Positions 18,628 to 27,587 of a DNA stretch of 64,000 nt are shown one piece after another. The DNA lies in assembly GCA_037139415.1 (NCBI GenBank), contig JBAXGN010000002.1, forward strand, positions 1 through 64,000, given 5' to 3'. Made by a program: the position numbers and the translations under genes. The first letter of the stretch is position 1. Each line of letters opens with the position of its first letter. Below the pieces are notes generated by a model that was given only the letters and a program-made list of their open reading frames with translations, was not told the DNA's origin and searched no databases. This DNA comes from Verrucomicrobiota bacterium (GTDB taxonomy: Bacteria; Verrucomicrobiota; Verrucomicrobiia; Limisphaerales; Fontisphaeraceae).

Positions 18628-19099
18628 TTGGTAGTAAGGAATTGATGTTTAGGAAGCGCCGTGCCTGAATGGTTGTTCGATTTCGAAGCGATTCGTTCTT
18701 AGAAAGCTGCCAAGTGATTGTCCTAAGCGTCGATAGCGCTTCAAGCCACTGTGATCCCTTTCCGATTATCTCAAGTATGTGTTGGCGTCGTTCATCATCT
18801 GTTAATGTTCGGTTTTCGAGATCGAACACCTTGTGGACTGTCTCTCGGTCACCGGCAACGCGGTCGAGACGAATATTAATATGGCAATGTTCTTCACGGG
18901 GATATTCCTGCCGATTCAACTCACGAATGGAAACTGCCAAATTCACGTAATATTGACCACCATAATCCGACTTTTGCAGGTCCAAGACAAGCACAGTTTC
19001 TGGATAATGCCGATACCATGCAGACCGTCGTTTGATGAAGCCGAAAGGCTTCAGAACGCCATCAATTATCTCTTCCAGTTTTTTTTGGTTCGTGATCAT
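18611..19099 (-). CDS. DUF4304-like immunity protein of orphan RHS cassette 2
   Basis: A 162-aa protein resembling the DUF4304 family (KPFGFIKRRSAWYRHYPETV, then VLDLQKSDYGGQYYVNLAV). DUF4304-type proteins are found beside polymorphic toxins, which fits this place. The ATG overlaps the RHS stop (ATGA at 19096-19099). It should neutralise the PD-(D/E)xK-like toxin tip encoded at 19096-20685. The last four residues (DGNQ) and stop lie inside the leader repeat of the next cassette, a sign that the gene end was set by recombination at that repeat. Confidence 0.75.
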   Translation of the reverse strand: MITNQKKLEEIIDGVLKPFGFIKRRSAWYRHYPETVLVLDLQKSDYGGQYYVNLAVSIRELNRQEYPREEHCHINIRLDRVAGDRETVHKVFDLENRTLTDDERRQHILEIIGKGSQWLEALSTLRTITWQLSKNESLRNRTTIQARRFLNINSLLPTDGNQ

Positions 19100-20685
19100 C
19101 GGTTATAGGTGTCCACACTGCCTTTCCAATTACCACCGAAAACTTCTTCTAGTTCTTGAAGATACCCTTCCAATTGGCGTTCGCCACGTTGTATCGCACG
19201 CGGATTGTTCGGTTTAAGCTCGCGAACAATTTTAGCGTCGAAGTCAACAGCATCCGGCTTTTTGCCGCTTGGCAATCTCACCTTCAGGTCATAGCTCGGG
19301 CCTGGGTTGTAGAGCTTGTGAGCATCGCGTCCGGCTTTGGTGAATGCAGTTTCTCCCGACTTTGCAGAACAAGTCCCTTTTGTAAATAAGCTTTTCGCCT
19401 TCTGCCACAATCCCGTTTTGCGCGCAGCATCAGCAATGATAACAGCACCACTGGTGGCCGCAGCTGCGGTTTTAACTTCTGGAACCGGGCCATTCAAATA
19501 ACCCTCTGTGAGGTCAGTTGCATTGCGCGCTGTGGCTTGAAGCGCACTCCATCTTTCTTTTGTTAATTGCTGATCAGTACTAAAGCCGGTGGGGTCATTG
19601 TTTTGATTTAGTTGGTCCTGTAGGTTTTGGCAACTGGAATAGCCTTTTGAACGAGCCCATGCGTCCAGACGATTTTGACCTTGGAGTTCTGCCGCAGAAG
19701 GCCATAAGTATGTTAAGGGATTATACCAATCACCAATTTCCAGCCCGAACGAATCCAGCCAATTCTGAGGATCATTCCCAACGAACCCATATAGGTTAAG
19801 TCCTCCGTATTCCCCAATCGGGTCCGCATTGATCCACCGTTGCAGGCCCGGATTATAGTATCTGCGCCCATAGTAAGGCAGACCGCTTGGCACATGGAAT
19901 TCCTTACTCGAAAACCGGTACGTATTGGCATCCGCCAATGAACCGCTGATGCCAAGCGGATTGCCATAGGGATCATACTGATAACGAGCCACTATATTCT
20001 GAATGGCGTCCACCATCATGGTGATATTGCCATTACCGTCAGCATGATAAAACGCGGAGGCCTGCAAGGCGCTGGAACCCACTCGCCGCATCAAGGCGTT
20101 ATCTGTCCGGGCCAGTAACCCACCTATGCCCCCAGCACTTTGGAATCCACCACTTAAGTCAAGCCCCCGAGAATACGTCACACATGGGATATTGTTGCTG
20201 TCCCGTTCCTGCACTACCAAACTACCATCATAAACATACCGGACTTCATTGGTGAGAAGCCAGGAGCTAGAAGCTGGGAGATAGGAGAAATCACGGACGA
20301 TGCGCCGCCGCATGAGACCATCATAAACGAACTCTGATTTCCACTGATTCGTGGCGGTGATGCGAATGAGTTGGTTATCATCATCGTAATCGAATACTCT
20401 GATTCCATCGCCAACCATGTTTCCATTCAGGTCATAACTGAACGTCGAGGAAGCAGGCACGTTGAGCGTAATAATATTGGTCGCCCTGACTCCATTGGTA
20501 TCCTGAGCAATGGCGGTAAACGTGTTGCTGCCAGTGGACAGGGTTAGATTCGTGCGAGCAAAGGTGCCATCGGCATACACAGCAGCCATCCGAGGAACAG
20601 CCGCGTCCAATCGCGGCTGATACGCCAAAGCGAGTTGTGCCGCGCATAGCAATCCGGCGAATAACATGTAGCAGAACCGGCCCAC
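19096..20685 (-). CDS. Orphan RHS tip cassette 2 with PD-(D/E)xK-like nuclease C-terminus
   Basis: A 529-aa protein with the same Sec signal as cassette 1 (MGRFCYMLF.., ALA cleavage), the joint AVYADGTFART, and about 290 residues of RHS core that are nearly identical in DNA to cassette 1 where both are present. The core-end motif pair is DPIG-x19-DSFG: the second DPxG has changed to DSFG. The unique tip (about residues 311-529) contains KPDAVDFDAKIVRELKPNN near 475-495, which reads as the D...ExK site of a restriction-endonuclease-fold toxin, followed by a QLEGYLQEL helix. The start is GTG 20685. Followed by its DUF4304-like immunity gene with a 4-bp overlap. Confidence 0.85.
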   Translation of the reverse strand: MGRFCYMLFAGLLCAAQLALAYQPRLDAAVPRMAAVYADGTFARTNLTLSTGSNTFTAIAQDTNGVRATNIITLNVPASSTFSYDLNGNMVGDGIRVFDYDDDNQLIRITATNQWKSEFVYDGLMRRRIVRDFSYLPASSSWLLTNEVRYVYDGSLVVQERDSNNIPCVTYSRGLDLSGGFQSAGGIGGLLARTDNALMRRVGSSALQASAFYHADGNGNITMMVDAIQNIVARYQYDPYGNPLGISGSLADANTYRFSSKEFHVPSGLPYYGRRYYNPGLQRWINADPIGEYGGLNLYGFVGNDPQNWLDSFGLEIGDWYNPLTYLWPSAAELQGQNRLDAWARSKGYSSCQNLQDQLNQNNDPTGFSTDQQLTKERWSALQATARNATDLTEGYLNGPVPEVKTAAAATSGAVIIADAARKTGLWQKAKSLFTKGTCSAKSGETAFTKAGRDAHKLYNPGPSYDLKVRLPSGKKPDAVDFDAKIVRELKPNNPRAIQRGERQLEGYLQELEEVFGGNWKGSVDTYNR

Positions 20686-20790
20686 GCAATGACTTTAACA
20701 AAACTCATCAGGAAAACAAGGACACAGAACCGTACTGTTTTTGTTCATGCACTTTTACGGCGCTTTTCACCTGCTATTGGTTGCCGTCTG
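20686..20790 (-). repeat. RHS cassette leader repeat, copy C
   Basis: Leader of orphan cassette 2, between the SUKH-like immunity gene and the cassette start. Its proximal half matches copy B closely; the distal end (20768-20790) matches the 40-base element of copies A and B with two mismatches but lacks the middle part containing ATAGTTGGCA. On the minus strand the distal end again reads DGNQ-stop (from an upstream non-genic frame), although here the immunity gene stops 18 bases earlier. Confidence 0.75.
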
Positions 20791-20807
20791 GTTTCAAGAA
20801 GAGATTT

Positions 20808-21608
20808 TTATTCTTCCAATATTTTGGGTATAAGTTTCCTAAACTCCCAATAGTAATCACGATCTTCCGGCTTTGGATCTGGGAGTGCGAACAACTCGGC
20901 CTCTTGAGGCGAGACAAGATCTTTATAACAGTTTGTGTGCAGTACTGCTCTCTGACCTGGACCAACATGGTGGACGTTCAGGCGGACAGCTCCGTTTAGC
21001 CGCCCATCCTTGGAGCGAACTCCCACCGTTAGTGCTGCCAGTGTATATTGGCTCGCATTAATGATCTCAAATATGTGATTTCCATCGGTGTCAACACCCA
21101 GCACCAGCCAATGCATCATGCGTCTCGCCTCAATAATCTCCGTTTCTTGCGCGGTGAAAGGCTTTGGTCCACGCAATATCTCCTCCCATTTCTTTCTTCC
21201 ATACGCGTTCCGGGCGCTGGCAGAGCTTTCTACTACCCACTCTTCAAAGCTATCCGCCACCTTCGTTTCCGAACCTTCCTCAAATTCAAAAACAGGAAAC
21301 TCAGCCGAATTAACTACAGGCTTCACGTACACAGTCGCACCATCGTGCCATCCAATATGGTAGATTGATGCTCCGTTATCAATCGTCGCCTGTCTTGGTC
21401 CGGCAAATATGCCTATTCGATAGCCAATTCGGCTCCTTCGATATAGTTTTGCGGTTCCGAACTTCAGGGTAAACTCTTTATACGCCGAAGGTAGGGCGAG
21501 GATTGATCCAATCACGGCCTCTCGCAGTTTCACATCCGCAGGACCCTCTACCGAATGAAATTGGGGTGTCTTAATCGCCGATATTTCCTGTTCAAGCCAC
21601 TCAAACAT
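20808..21608 (-). CDS. SUKH (SMI1/KNR4)-like immunity protein
   Basis: A 266-aa protein. The N-terminal half looks like the SUKH superfamily: FEWLEQEI, ILALPSAYKEFTLKFG near residue 40, a beta-rich stretch, and ADSFEEWV near 125. SUKH proteins are widespread immunity proteins of nuclease toxins. The C-terminal half (about 170-266) is beta-rich and not recognised, making the protein longer than the usual 130-200 aa. It starts 20 bases after the stop of the full-length RHS gene and should protect against that toxin tip. Confidence 0.68.
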   Translation of the reverse strand: MFEWLEQEISAIKTPQFHSVEGPADVKLREAVIGSILALPSAYKEFTLKFGTAKLYRRSRIGYRIGIFAGPRQATIDNGASIYHIGWHDGATVYVKPVVNSAEFPVFEFEEGSETKVADSFEEWVVESSASARNAYGRKKWEEILRGPKPFTAQETEIIEARRMMHWLVLGVDTDGNHIFEIINASQYTLAALTVGVRSKDGRLNGAVRLNVHHVGPGQRAVLHTNCYKDLVSPQEAELFALPDPKPEDRDYYWEFRKLIPKILEE

Positions 21609-21628
21609 ACAGATCGTTTCCTTCCGAC

Positions 21629-24600
21629 TTATTTATTAGCTTCCCGTGCCGGGGTTCCCAACGCGCCCCACCGCTGATAATCGGTTAACCCGTCTGGTCC
21701 AGGAATATTGTGCGGATCGGGTGCACCGGGGTCTCGTGGAGTAACTGTCATCGGATCACCACCTTCTTTTAATGGTGGGGTGTGTTCCGCTGGCCACGGT
21801 CTGCCATTCGCATCCTCCGGCCACTGTCGTCCCGTCCGCTCTTCCCAGGCATTTCGCGCGGCGTCCTTGCGGTTCTTAAAGAAATTTCTGGCCTGTGCAT
21901 TCTCTTTGGTGGTTCGTTGCGCTGTCTTCAACTCCCCTACGACCTTGCACGGCTTGCTCGCCTTGCTGAGCTTGCCCACTTGTCCCTCTGGAACCACCCA
22001 CTGAACAGCCATTAAGAACGTGCCAGCCACCCTAATGAACGGGCTTCCCGATTCCCTCATGCACTGCACAGTATCATCAACTGGCTTAAGTATTCTGCCC
22101 AAGCCATCTAACACCTGCCCGATAGGTGAGCTTTCGAGCGGGCCATGCAGGCCAATCCCATAACTCTGTCCAAACTGTTGATCCGCATATTGCACCGTGG
22201 CATCTCTGCCGTTGAGATTGAAACTCAGCCTGACCGGTTGCGGGGCCAGGCCATCCGGGTCGATATATGAGAGCGGGCCGTTGTAAACAAAACGGTAGGG
22301 GTTCGAGTCGAAGAGAACCCCAAGTGGGTCGGGCGAAGTCCACCGTTGCAGACTCGGATTATAGTATCTGCGCCCATAGTAAGGCAGGCCGCTTGGCACA
22401 TGGAATTCCTTACTCGAAGATCGGTACGTGTTGACATCCGCTAAGGAGCCATTGATAAACAAGGTATTTCCGTAAGGATCATACTGATAACGGGCCGCTA
22501 CATTTTGAATGGCATCTGCCAACATCGTCATATTACCATTACCGTCCGCATGATAAAACGCTGAGGCTTGCAAGGCACTGGAACCAACTCGCCGCATTAC
22601 GGCGTTATCTGTGCGAGCAAGCAACCCACCAATACCCCCAGCACTTTGGAATCCACCGCTTAAATCAAGTCCACGGGAATACGTCACACATGGCACATTA
22701 TTACTATCCCGTTCCTGCACTACCAAACTGCCATCATAAACATAGCGAACTTCATTAGTAAGCAACCAGGCACTATTGGTCCATGTGAATTCCTTTCCAA
22801 TGCGTCGCCGCATTAGTCCATCGTACAGAAACTCGCTCTTCCATTGATTGGTGGCAATGATGCGAACTAGTTGATTTTCATCATCATAATCAAATCCGCG
22901 CTGACCGTCGCTGGTAAGGTTTCCGTTCAGATCATACGCAAAACTGGGGGAAGCAGGCACGTGCAGGGTAATAATGTTAGTCGCTTTGACTCCGTTGGTA
23001 TCCTGGGCAATGGCGGTAAAGGTGTTGGTGCCGGTTGATAGGGTTAGGTTAGTGCGTGCGAAAGAGCCATCCCCATAAATAACAGCCAACTGATTATTGA
23101 CGGTAATGTTGGTGGGAGAACCGCTAACCACGCCTGCTACTGTCAACGTGCCGCTCCGGCTACCTGTGGTCAACTGATTAAGGCCATCTGCATTGAAGGT
23201 CTGTAGCAAGGCATTGTTGGTACGATAATTCAGGTTTCCAGCGAGGTCATAAGCGTAGCCGAATTTCTCATGCAGCCTGACGGTATTATCGGCTTCTTTT
23301 CCAATCGCCGTCTTAAGCTGCCCAATCGCGTCATACGTGAAATCTACCCGGCGACCATCTGCACGAACAGTGCTCTTGCGTTGACTAGCGTCGTCGTACT
23401 CGTACCCATGAGCATTGAGAATACCGACACTGCCAATCAACGCGGTATTGGTCAACCTGGCCAGGTAATCGAAAGCGTTAGTGACATAGGCTCCGTTGGG
23501 CAATGACAACTGCCGTACCAGAGCCGAAGGGGAATTGGGCGCGCCGTAGCCATAGTTGAAGCTGCCTGACGGGTTGGAGATCGTTTGCAACCGTCGCATA
23601 GAGTCCCAAGTGTAGGTTTGTGTCCAGGCTGACGCATTGGGTTGCTGGAGAGATAGGGTTTGCCGCTGACGATTGGCATAGCCTAACGTAACGGTGTCAT
23701 TGTCCCAAGGGCCGTCTTCAGAGGTTAACCGGCCCATTGAGTCATACGCAAACTGTGAAGTCCCCACGGCATCGGTCATGGATTGCATCCGGTTAAGTGC
23801 ATCGTACGAGTAGCTGAATGAGGTGCTGGATGGATGGGCGACCGTCAACAGGTTACCACCCGCATCACGCGCATAGGTGGTTAATCCTTTGGCCGGAGTC
23901 CATCTAGCAGTTAACTGTCCATTGGCATTAAAAGCATTGGTGACTATGACTGTGCCGCTGTCGTTGGTCTTGGCCAGCACTTGCCCATAAATATCATAAT
24001 GCCACGAGGTCTTCTGGTTCTTTGCATCGGTAAGCGTCTGCAAATCACCAGCCGGAGAGTAATCAAAGCGAGTGACTTCGAGATTGGCGTTAGTGGTAGC
24101 CCATAAACGGCCGGCAACATCGCGTCCAAAGCGAGTGATTTGGTTCAATGGGTCAGTATAGCTGATCAGCCCACTCGGGGAATATTCAAAGCTCTCAGGA
24201 TTCGTTCCTTGAGCCGTGCGGGAAGTGAGACGATGGAGTTCATCATACGTCATCCGAACACTAACCCCATTGGCATTGACGACGTTAGTCGCACGGTCCA
24301 AACAATCATATTCAACCAGGAACAGTCGGCCAAAGGAATTTGAAGCGGTTATCGGCAATCCTTGAAGATTGTTGTAGTTCGTGATGCTACCCGTGCCATC
24401 ACTTACGATTCGCACACGGCCAAGAGCGTCGAATCGGTTAATCGTGCTGGTGTTATCCGGCAAGACCACTTGGGTTAGTCGCCCAACTAGATCATTGGAA
24501 TAATGGATTGCGTCACCAATTGCATTAATGATGGATTCGAGCGAACCACAATTACAATAGGAATAGCCGGTCACTTGGTTCAAAGCATTGGTCTCAGCAA

Positions 24601-27568
24601 TCCGTTGGCGCACCGGATTATACAAATACCGTGTCCAATGATCGAGGCGATCCTTGGCTCCAACCACATCCAGCCAATGATAAACGTTGGTGGTATAGGT
24701 GCCATCGGGATAAGTTACGGAAACCAGACGTTCAAGGTTGTCGTAAGCCAAGTTGACAGTTAGGCCCCGTGGATCAGTGACAGTTTTAGGGAGTCCATGA
24801 TCAAAGGTGAAACGATTGGTGCGATTGATTTCCAAATCAACGACCGCTGTGGGATATCCGGTGTTGTTATCGTACTGGTACTGGGTAGTGAGTCCCGATG
24901 GGATCTGTCGTTGAATAAGCTGATGGGTATTAGTGTTGTACTGGTAGGAGGTAAGTTGCCCCTTTGCATCAATGGTATAAGTCACCTGATGGTGTTCATT
25001 ATAGCCAAAATCCATGTCGCTCCAGGTGCGGGATTGGAAAAACTGTAACAAATCAATCCCGTTAGCGGCATACACATACCGGTTGGTGCGTAATTGGGTA
25101 GTGCCACTGGAATCCGACCAGGTTTCAATCTCTTTCAAAGGCAAACCATAGTCGTTGCGTTCAGTGCGTTTATACCAAGTACGACCATCCGGCAGTACAA
25201 ACGCCGTCATGAGCGGCAGGATTTGCGTGCCTTGAATGCTCGCCGTGGGTTTTCCTTCGTGATCATACCACGTGATTTGCCCCAGGGTTTGGCCATCGGG
25301 ACTGGCTGTGCGTTCCATCGCCAAGGTCTGGCTTACGAAATTAGTTTCTGGATGCTGCAACCAATGGCTCAGCTTGGCTTTCAGATAATCATTCGAGACC
25401 AGGTTGAAGACATTGGTAGTGGAAAGTGTGGGACATTGTCGGGCGTTCCAGTGAAACGTGTTGCGAACATTCAGGTTGGTCGTCTCAAAATAGGTGGGGA
25501 AACCAGTAATGGCCGGCACCAAACTGTAACTGGCGGGCACTGGGTCCGGACCACCATCCCTGCGCAAATACAAATGCTGGCTTTGATCAGGCCGGGTGAC
25601 GAGGATGGCTTTTACCGTTTCGGTGGGATGGTTGGGATCGGTGCCGCTAGGATATTCGAACCGAGTCATTCCATACGGTGTTGACAGGGATGCAATCTGC
25701 CCGCTGCTACTATAGCCTATTCCACTCGTGATTTGCACCACGTCCGTAATATTGGTCAACCGCCCCTGATTATCATAGGCAAACCAAGCAGTACGGCCAT
25801 AGGGATCGGCGATATGGTCAATCAAGTTGGTGCCAGAGGCATAGGTGATGACATTGGTGAGACCATCGCCGTCAATCACGTAGCGCAAAAGCACTGCTGA
25901 ATTGTTGGTGTATTGAAAAGTAATAGCCCTGCCTTGCGGATCCTGTTGTTTGGTCAGATAAGTTTGCCCGTTGGCGCTGAAGGCATATACGAGCTTGCTA
26001 CCATCTCCAAACTGGACTTCATACCAGGCATTACTTTGGGCATCCGTCACCTGGTCAAGTCGCGCATTCAATTCATAGTTCCAGCGGCCCGTACACATGA
26101 GCACATTGGCACCGCTGGGCAGATAAACTTGGTTGGTCGGTCCGGTTCCTTGCATGAATGACAGCCAGGAAGAGGCCCAACCAGTACCCAAGCTAAAGAC
26201 ACCGGGGCTGCTGCCGGTTGTGCCATCCCCTTGCTGATAGTGAATCGTTAGTTCAACCCGCGGCCCTTTGCTGGGATTGTAAGCAAACGGGGTGTCGTTG
26301 AGCCATAAGTTGATTTGTGGTTCCGAAACCGACCAATCCATCATCCCGTGACAATTATCACAGGGGGGTAGATCAGTGTTGGGATCTGAGGCTACCGGAA
26401 TGGGTGTTGTGTGCGTATCTAAGATAGGTTGGGCGACCATCAACCAACTGCCAGTCCACCAGTATCTCTCTAGCCAATCGTGTCCATATATCGGTGGACA
26501 ATCGTCTTCAATGGTCAGCGGGGCAGTAACATTGCCAAATACCTGCGAAATAAAATTACTGTGGGTACTGAAATTAGTCAGGCAATGCCATTTGTGGTCG
26601 TTTGTAACCGGGAATGAAGGTTGTCCGTTATAGTTTGTTACATAGACATAGTCATCCGGAGCATCGTTTGGCGCGATTAAATATAGATATGCGGTATTGG
26701 TGAATCCTGTTGGATCTATCGCAAAACGCCCACGTGTAGCCCCCATCCTTCCATAATAGTTGGTGGAATCAGTATACACGTTATAGCTCAAGTCATAAAA
26801 AACATCCAAACCATAAGCATAGTCTCCCCATCGTTGAAGGTAAGGTATCCACGCATCGTTGGCCAACTGTTCGTCAAAAGCATTGCGCAAACTGGTTTTA
26901 AAGGAGTCACAAGCACCGAAGCCGAAGTCTGCTGAGGCCTCCGCAAAAATATACTCCGGGTTTGAATGATCATCATCAATGCCAATAAAACTGGCCCAAT
27001 AATAAACCGATACATATTTTAGTCGCGAAATGTCATTTGAAATCATGTTAAAATAGACAGGCCAATTTGATGCGTTTACGTCGCTGAAATTCAGATTCGA
27101 AATGAACCCCACTTCACTGCTATTCGTGGTCTGGTACTGCGGTAGTAGAGGAAGCCAAGAATAATCATCTGCTGCAATGGATGCCCCTTCAATATTATTG
27201 GTGCCGTTGGTCGTGGCAACAAAATTAGAGTACACGCCGCTGCTGAAATAATTAGCGACCAGATTTTGAACCAACAGTGTCATATTGTCATCCGAACGGT
27301 TCGTATAATAACCGGTGGCAGGAAAAACCGGCGCATTACTGTAAACACCCGTGCATGAAGGCCACGAAATGTAGGTGCCATTAATATAATAATATCTGGC
27401 TTGGAATTCACGCTGCAACGACTCGATGTCGTAGTAATCCGCCCGCAATTGTTTAGCGAATGGAAATAGCACAGCAGCCAGCAGCAATAGTGTAACCATG
27501 CTTTGCCAACGCTGTCTTAACCAGCCACCGTTTTGCTCCTGTCCCGTCCCTTGATGTTCAGTATTCAT
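21629..27568 (-). CDS. Full-length RHS/YD-repeat protein with polymorphic toxin tip
   Basis: A 1979-aa protein. It begins with a signal or signal-anchor (hydrophobic VTLLLLAAVLF near residue 30), followed by a unique N-terminal region with a CDNCHGMMDW segment, then many YD repeats (for example YDNLERLV, YDALNRMQS, YDAIGQLK) that form the hollow RHS shell. The core closes with DPLG-x19-DPDG near residue 1770, the self-cleavage type motif. The last 200 residues are variable; WPAEHTPPLKEGGDP near 1925 suggests an HNH-like nuclease, with low certainty. ATG 27568 has AAGGA seven to eleven bases upstream; an earlier ATG at 27598 overlaps the LamG gene. There is no PAAR or VgrG domain, so delivery is not through a known T6SS spike. 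GC content is visibly lower than in flanking genes. Confidence 0.9.
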   Translation of the reverse strand: MNTEHQGTGQEQNGGWLRQRWQSMVTLLLLAAVLFPFAKQLRADYYDIESLQREFQARYYYINGTYISWPSCTGVYSNAPVFPATGYYTNRSDDNMTLLVQNLVANYFSSGVYSNFVATTNGTNNIEGASIAADDYSWLPLLPQYQTTNSSEVGFISNLNFSDVNASNWPVYFNMISNDISRLKYVSVYYWASFIGIDDDHSNPEYIFAEASADFGFGACDSFKTSLRNAFDEQLANDAWIPYLQRWGDYAYGLDVFYDLSYNVYTDSTNYYGRMGATRGRFAIDPTGFTNTAYLYLIAPNDAPDDYVYVTNYNGQPSFPVTNDHKWHCLTNFSTHSNFISQVFGNVTAPLTIEDDCPPIYGHDWLERYWWTGSWLMVAQPILDTHTTPIPVASDPNTDLPPCDNCHGMMDWSVSEPQINLWLNDTPFAYNPSKGPRVELTIHYQQGDGTTGSSPGVFSLGTGWASSWLSFMQGTGPTNQVYLPSGANVLMCTGRWNYELNARLDQVTDAQSNAWYEVQFGDGSKLVYAFSANGQTYLTKQQDPQGRAITFQYTNNSAVLLRYVIDGDGLTNVITYASGTNLIDHIADPYGRTAWFAYDNQGRLTNITDVVQITSGIGYSSSGQIASLSTPYGMTRFEYPSGTDPNHPTETVKAILVTRPDQSQHLYLRRDGGPDPVPASYSLVPAITGFPTYFETTNLNVRNTFHWNARQCPTLSTTNVFNLVSNDYLKAKLSHWLQHPETNFVSQTLAMERTASPDGQTLGQITWYDHEGKPTASIQGTQILPLMTAFVLPDGRTWYKRTERNDYGLPLKEIETWSDSSGTTQLRTNRYVYAANGIDLLQFFQSRTWSDMDFGYNEHHQVTYTIDAKGQLTSYQYNTNTHQLIQRQIPSGLTTQYQYDNNTGYPTAVVDLEINRTNRFTFDHGLPKTVTDPRGLTVNLAYDNLERLVSVTYPDGTYTTNVYHWLDVVGAKDRLDHWTRYLYNPVRQRIAETNALNQVTGYSYCNCGSLESIINAIGDAIHYSNDLVGRLTQVVLPDNTSTINRFDALGRVRIVSDGTGSITNYNNLQGLPITASNSFGRLFLVEYDCLDRATNVVNANGVSVRMTYDELHRLTSRTAQGTNPESFEYSPSGLISYTDPLNQITRFGRDVAGRLWATTNANLEVTRFDYSPAGDLQTLTDAKNQKTSWHYDIYGQVLAKTNDSGTVIVTNAFNANGQLTARWTPAKGLTTYARDAGGNLLTVAHPSSTSFSYSYDALNRMQSMTDAVGTSQFAYDSMGRLTSEDGPWDNDTVTLGYANRQRQTLSLQQPNASAWTQTYTWDSMRRLQTISNPSGSFNYGYGAPNSPSALVRQLSLPNGAYVTNAFDYLARLTNTALIGSVGILNAHGYEYDDASQRKSTVRADGRRVDFTYDAIGQLKTAIGKEADNTVRLHEKFGYAYDLAGNLNYRTNNALLQTFNADGLNQLTTGSRSGTLTVAGVVSGSPTNITVNNQLAVIYGDGSFARTNLTLSTGTNTFTAIAQDTNGVKATNIITLHVPASPSFAYDLNGNLTSDGQRGFDYDDENQLVRIIATNQWKSEFLYDGLMRRRIGKEFTWTNSAWLLTNEVRYVYDGSLVVQERDSNNVPCVTYSRGLDLSGGFQSAGGIGGLLARTDNAVMRRVGSSALQASAFYHADGNGNMTMLADAIQNVAARYQYDPYGNTLFINGSLADVNTYRSSSKEFHVPSGLPYYGRRYYNPSLQRWTSPDPLGVLFDSNPYRFVYNGPLSYIDPDGLAPQPVRLSFNLNGRDATVQYADQQFGQSYGIGLHGPLESSPIGQVLDGLGRILKPVDDTVQCMRESGSPFIRVAGTFLMAVQWVVPEGQVGKLSKASKPCKVVGELKTAQRTTKENAQARNFFKNRKDAARNAWEERTGRQWPEDANGRPWPAEHTPPLKEGGDPMTVTPRDPGAPDPHNIPGPDGLTDYQRWGALGTPAREANK

Positions 27569-27587
27569 GATGTGAGATCCTTGAAGA

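Noticed and set aside
22280-22330. tRNA-like GGTTCGAGTC sequence
   Set aside because: It lies inside RHS coding sequence and no cloverleaf could be built around it.
21629-27568. RHS protein as a T6SS effector
   Set aside because: No PAAR, VgrG, Hcp or adaptor (EagR) gene or domain in the window; N-terminus has a hydrophobic export-type segment instead.
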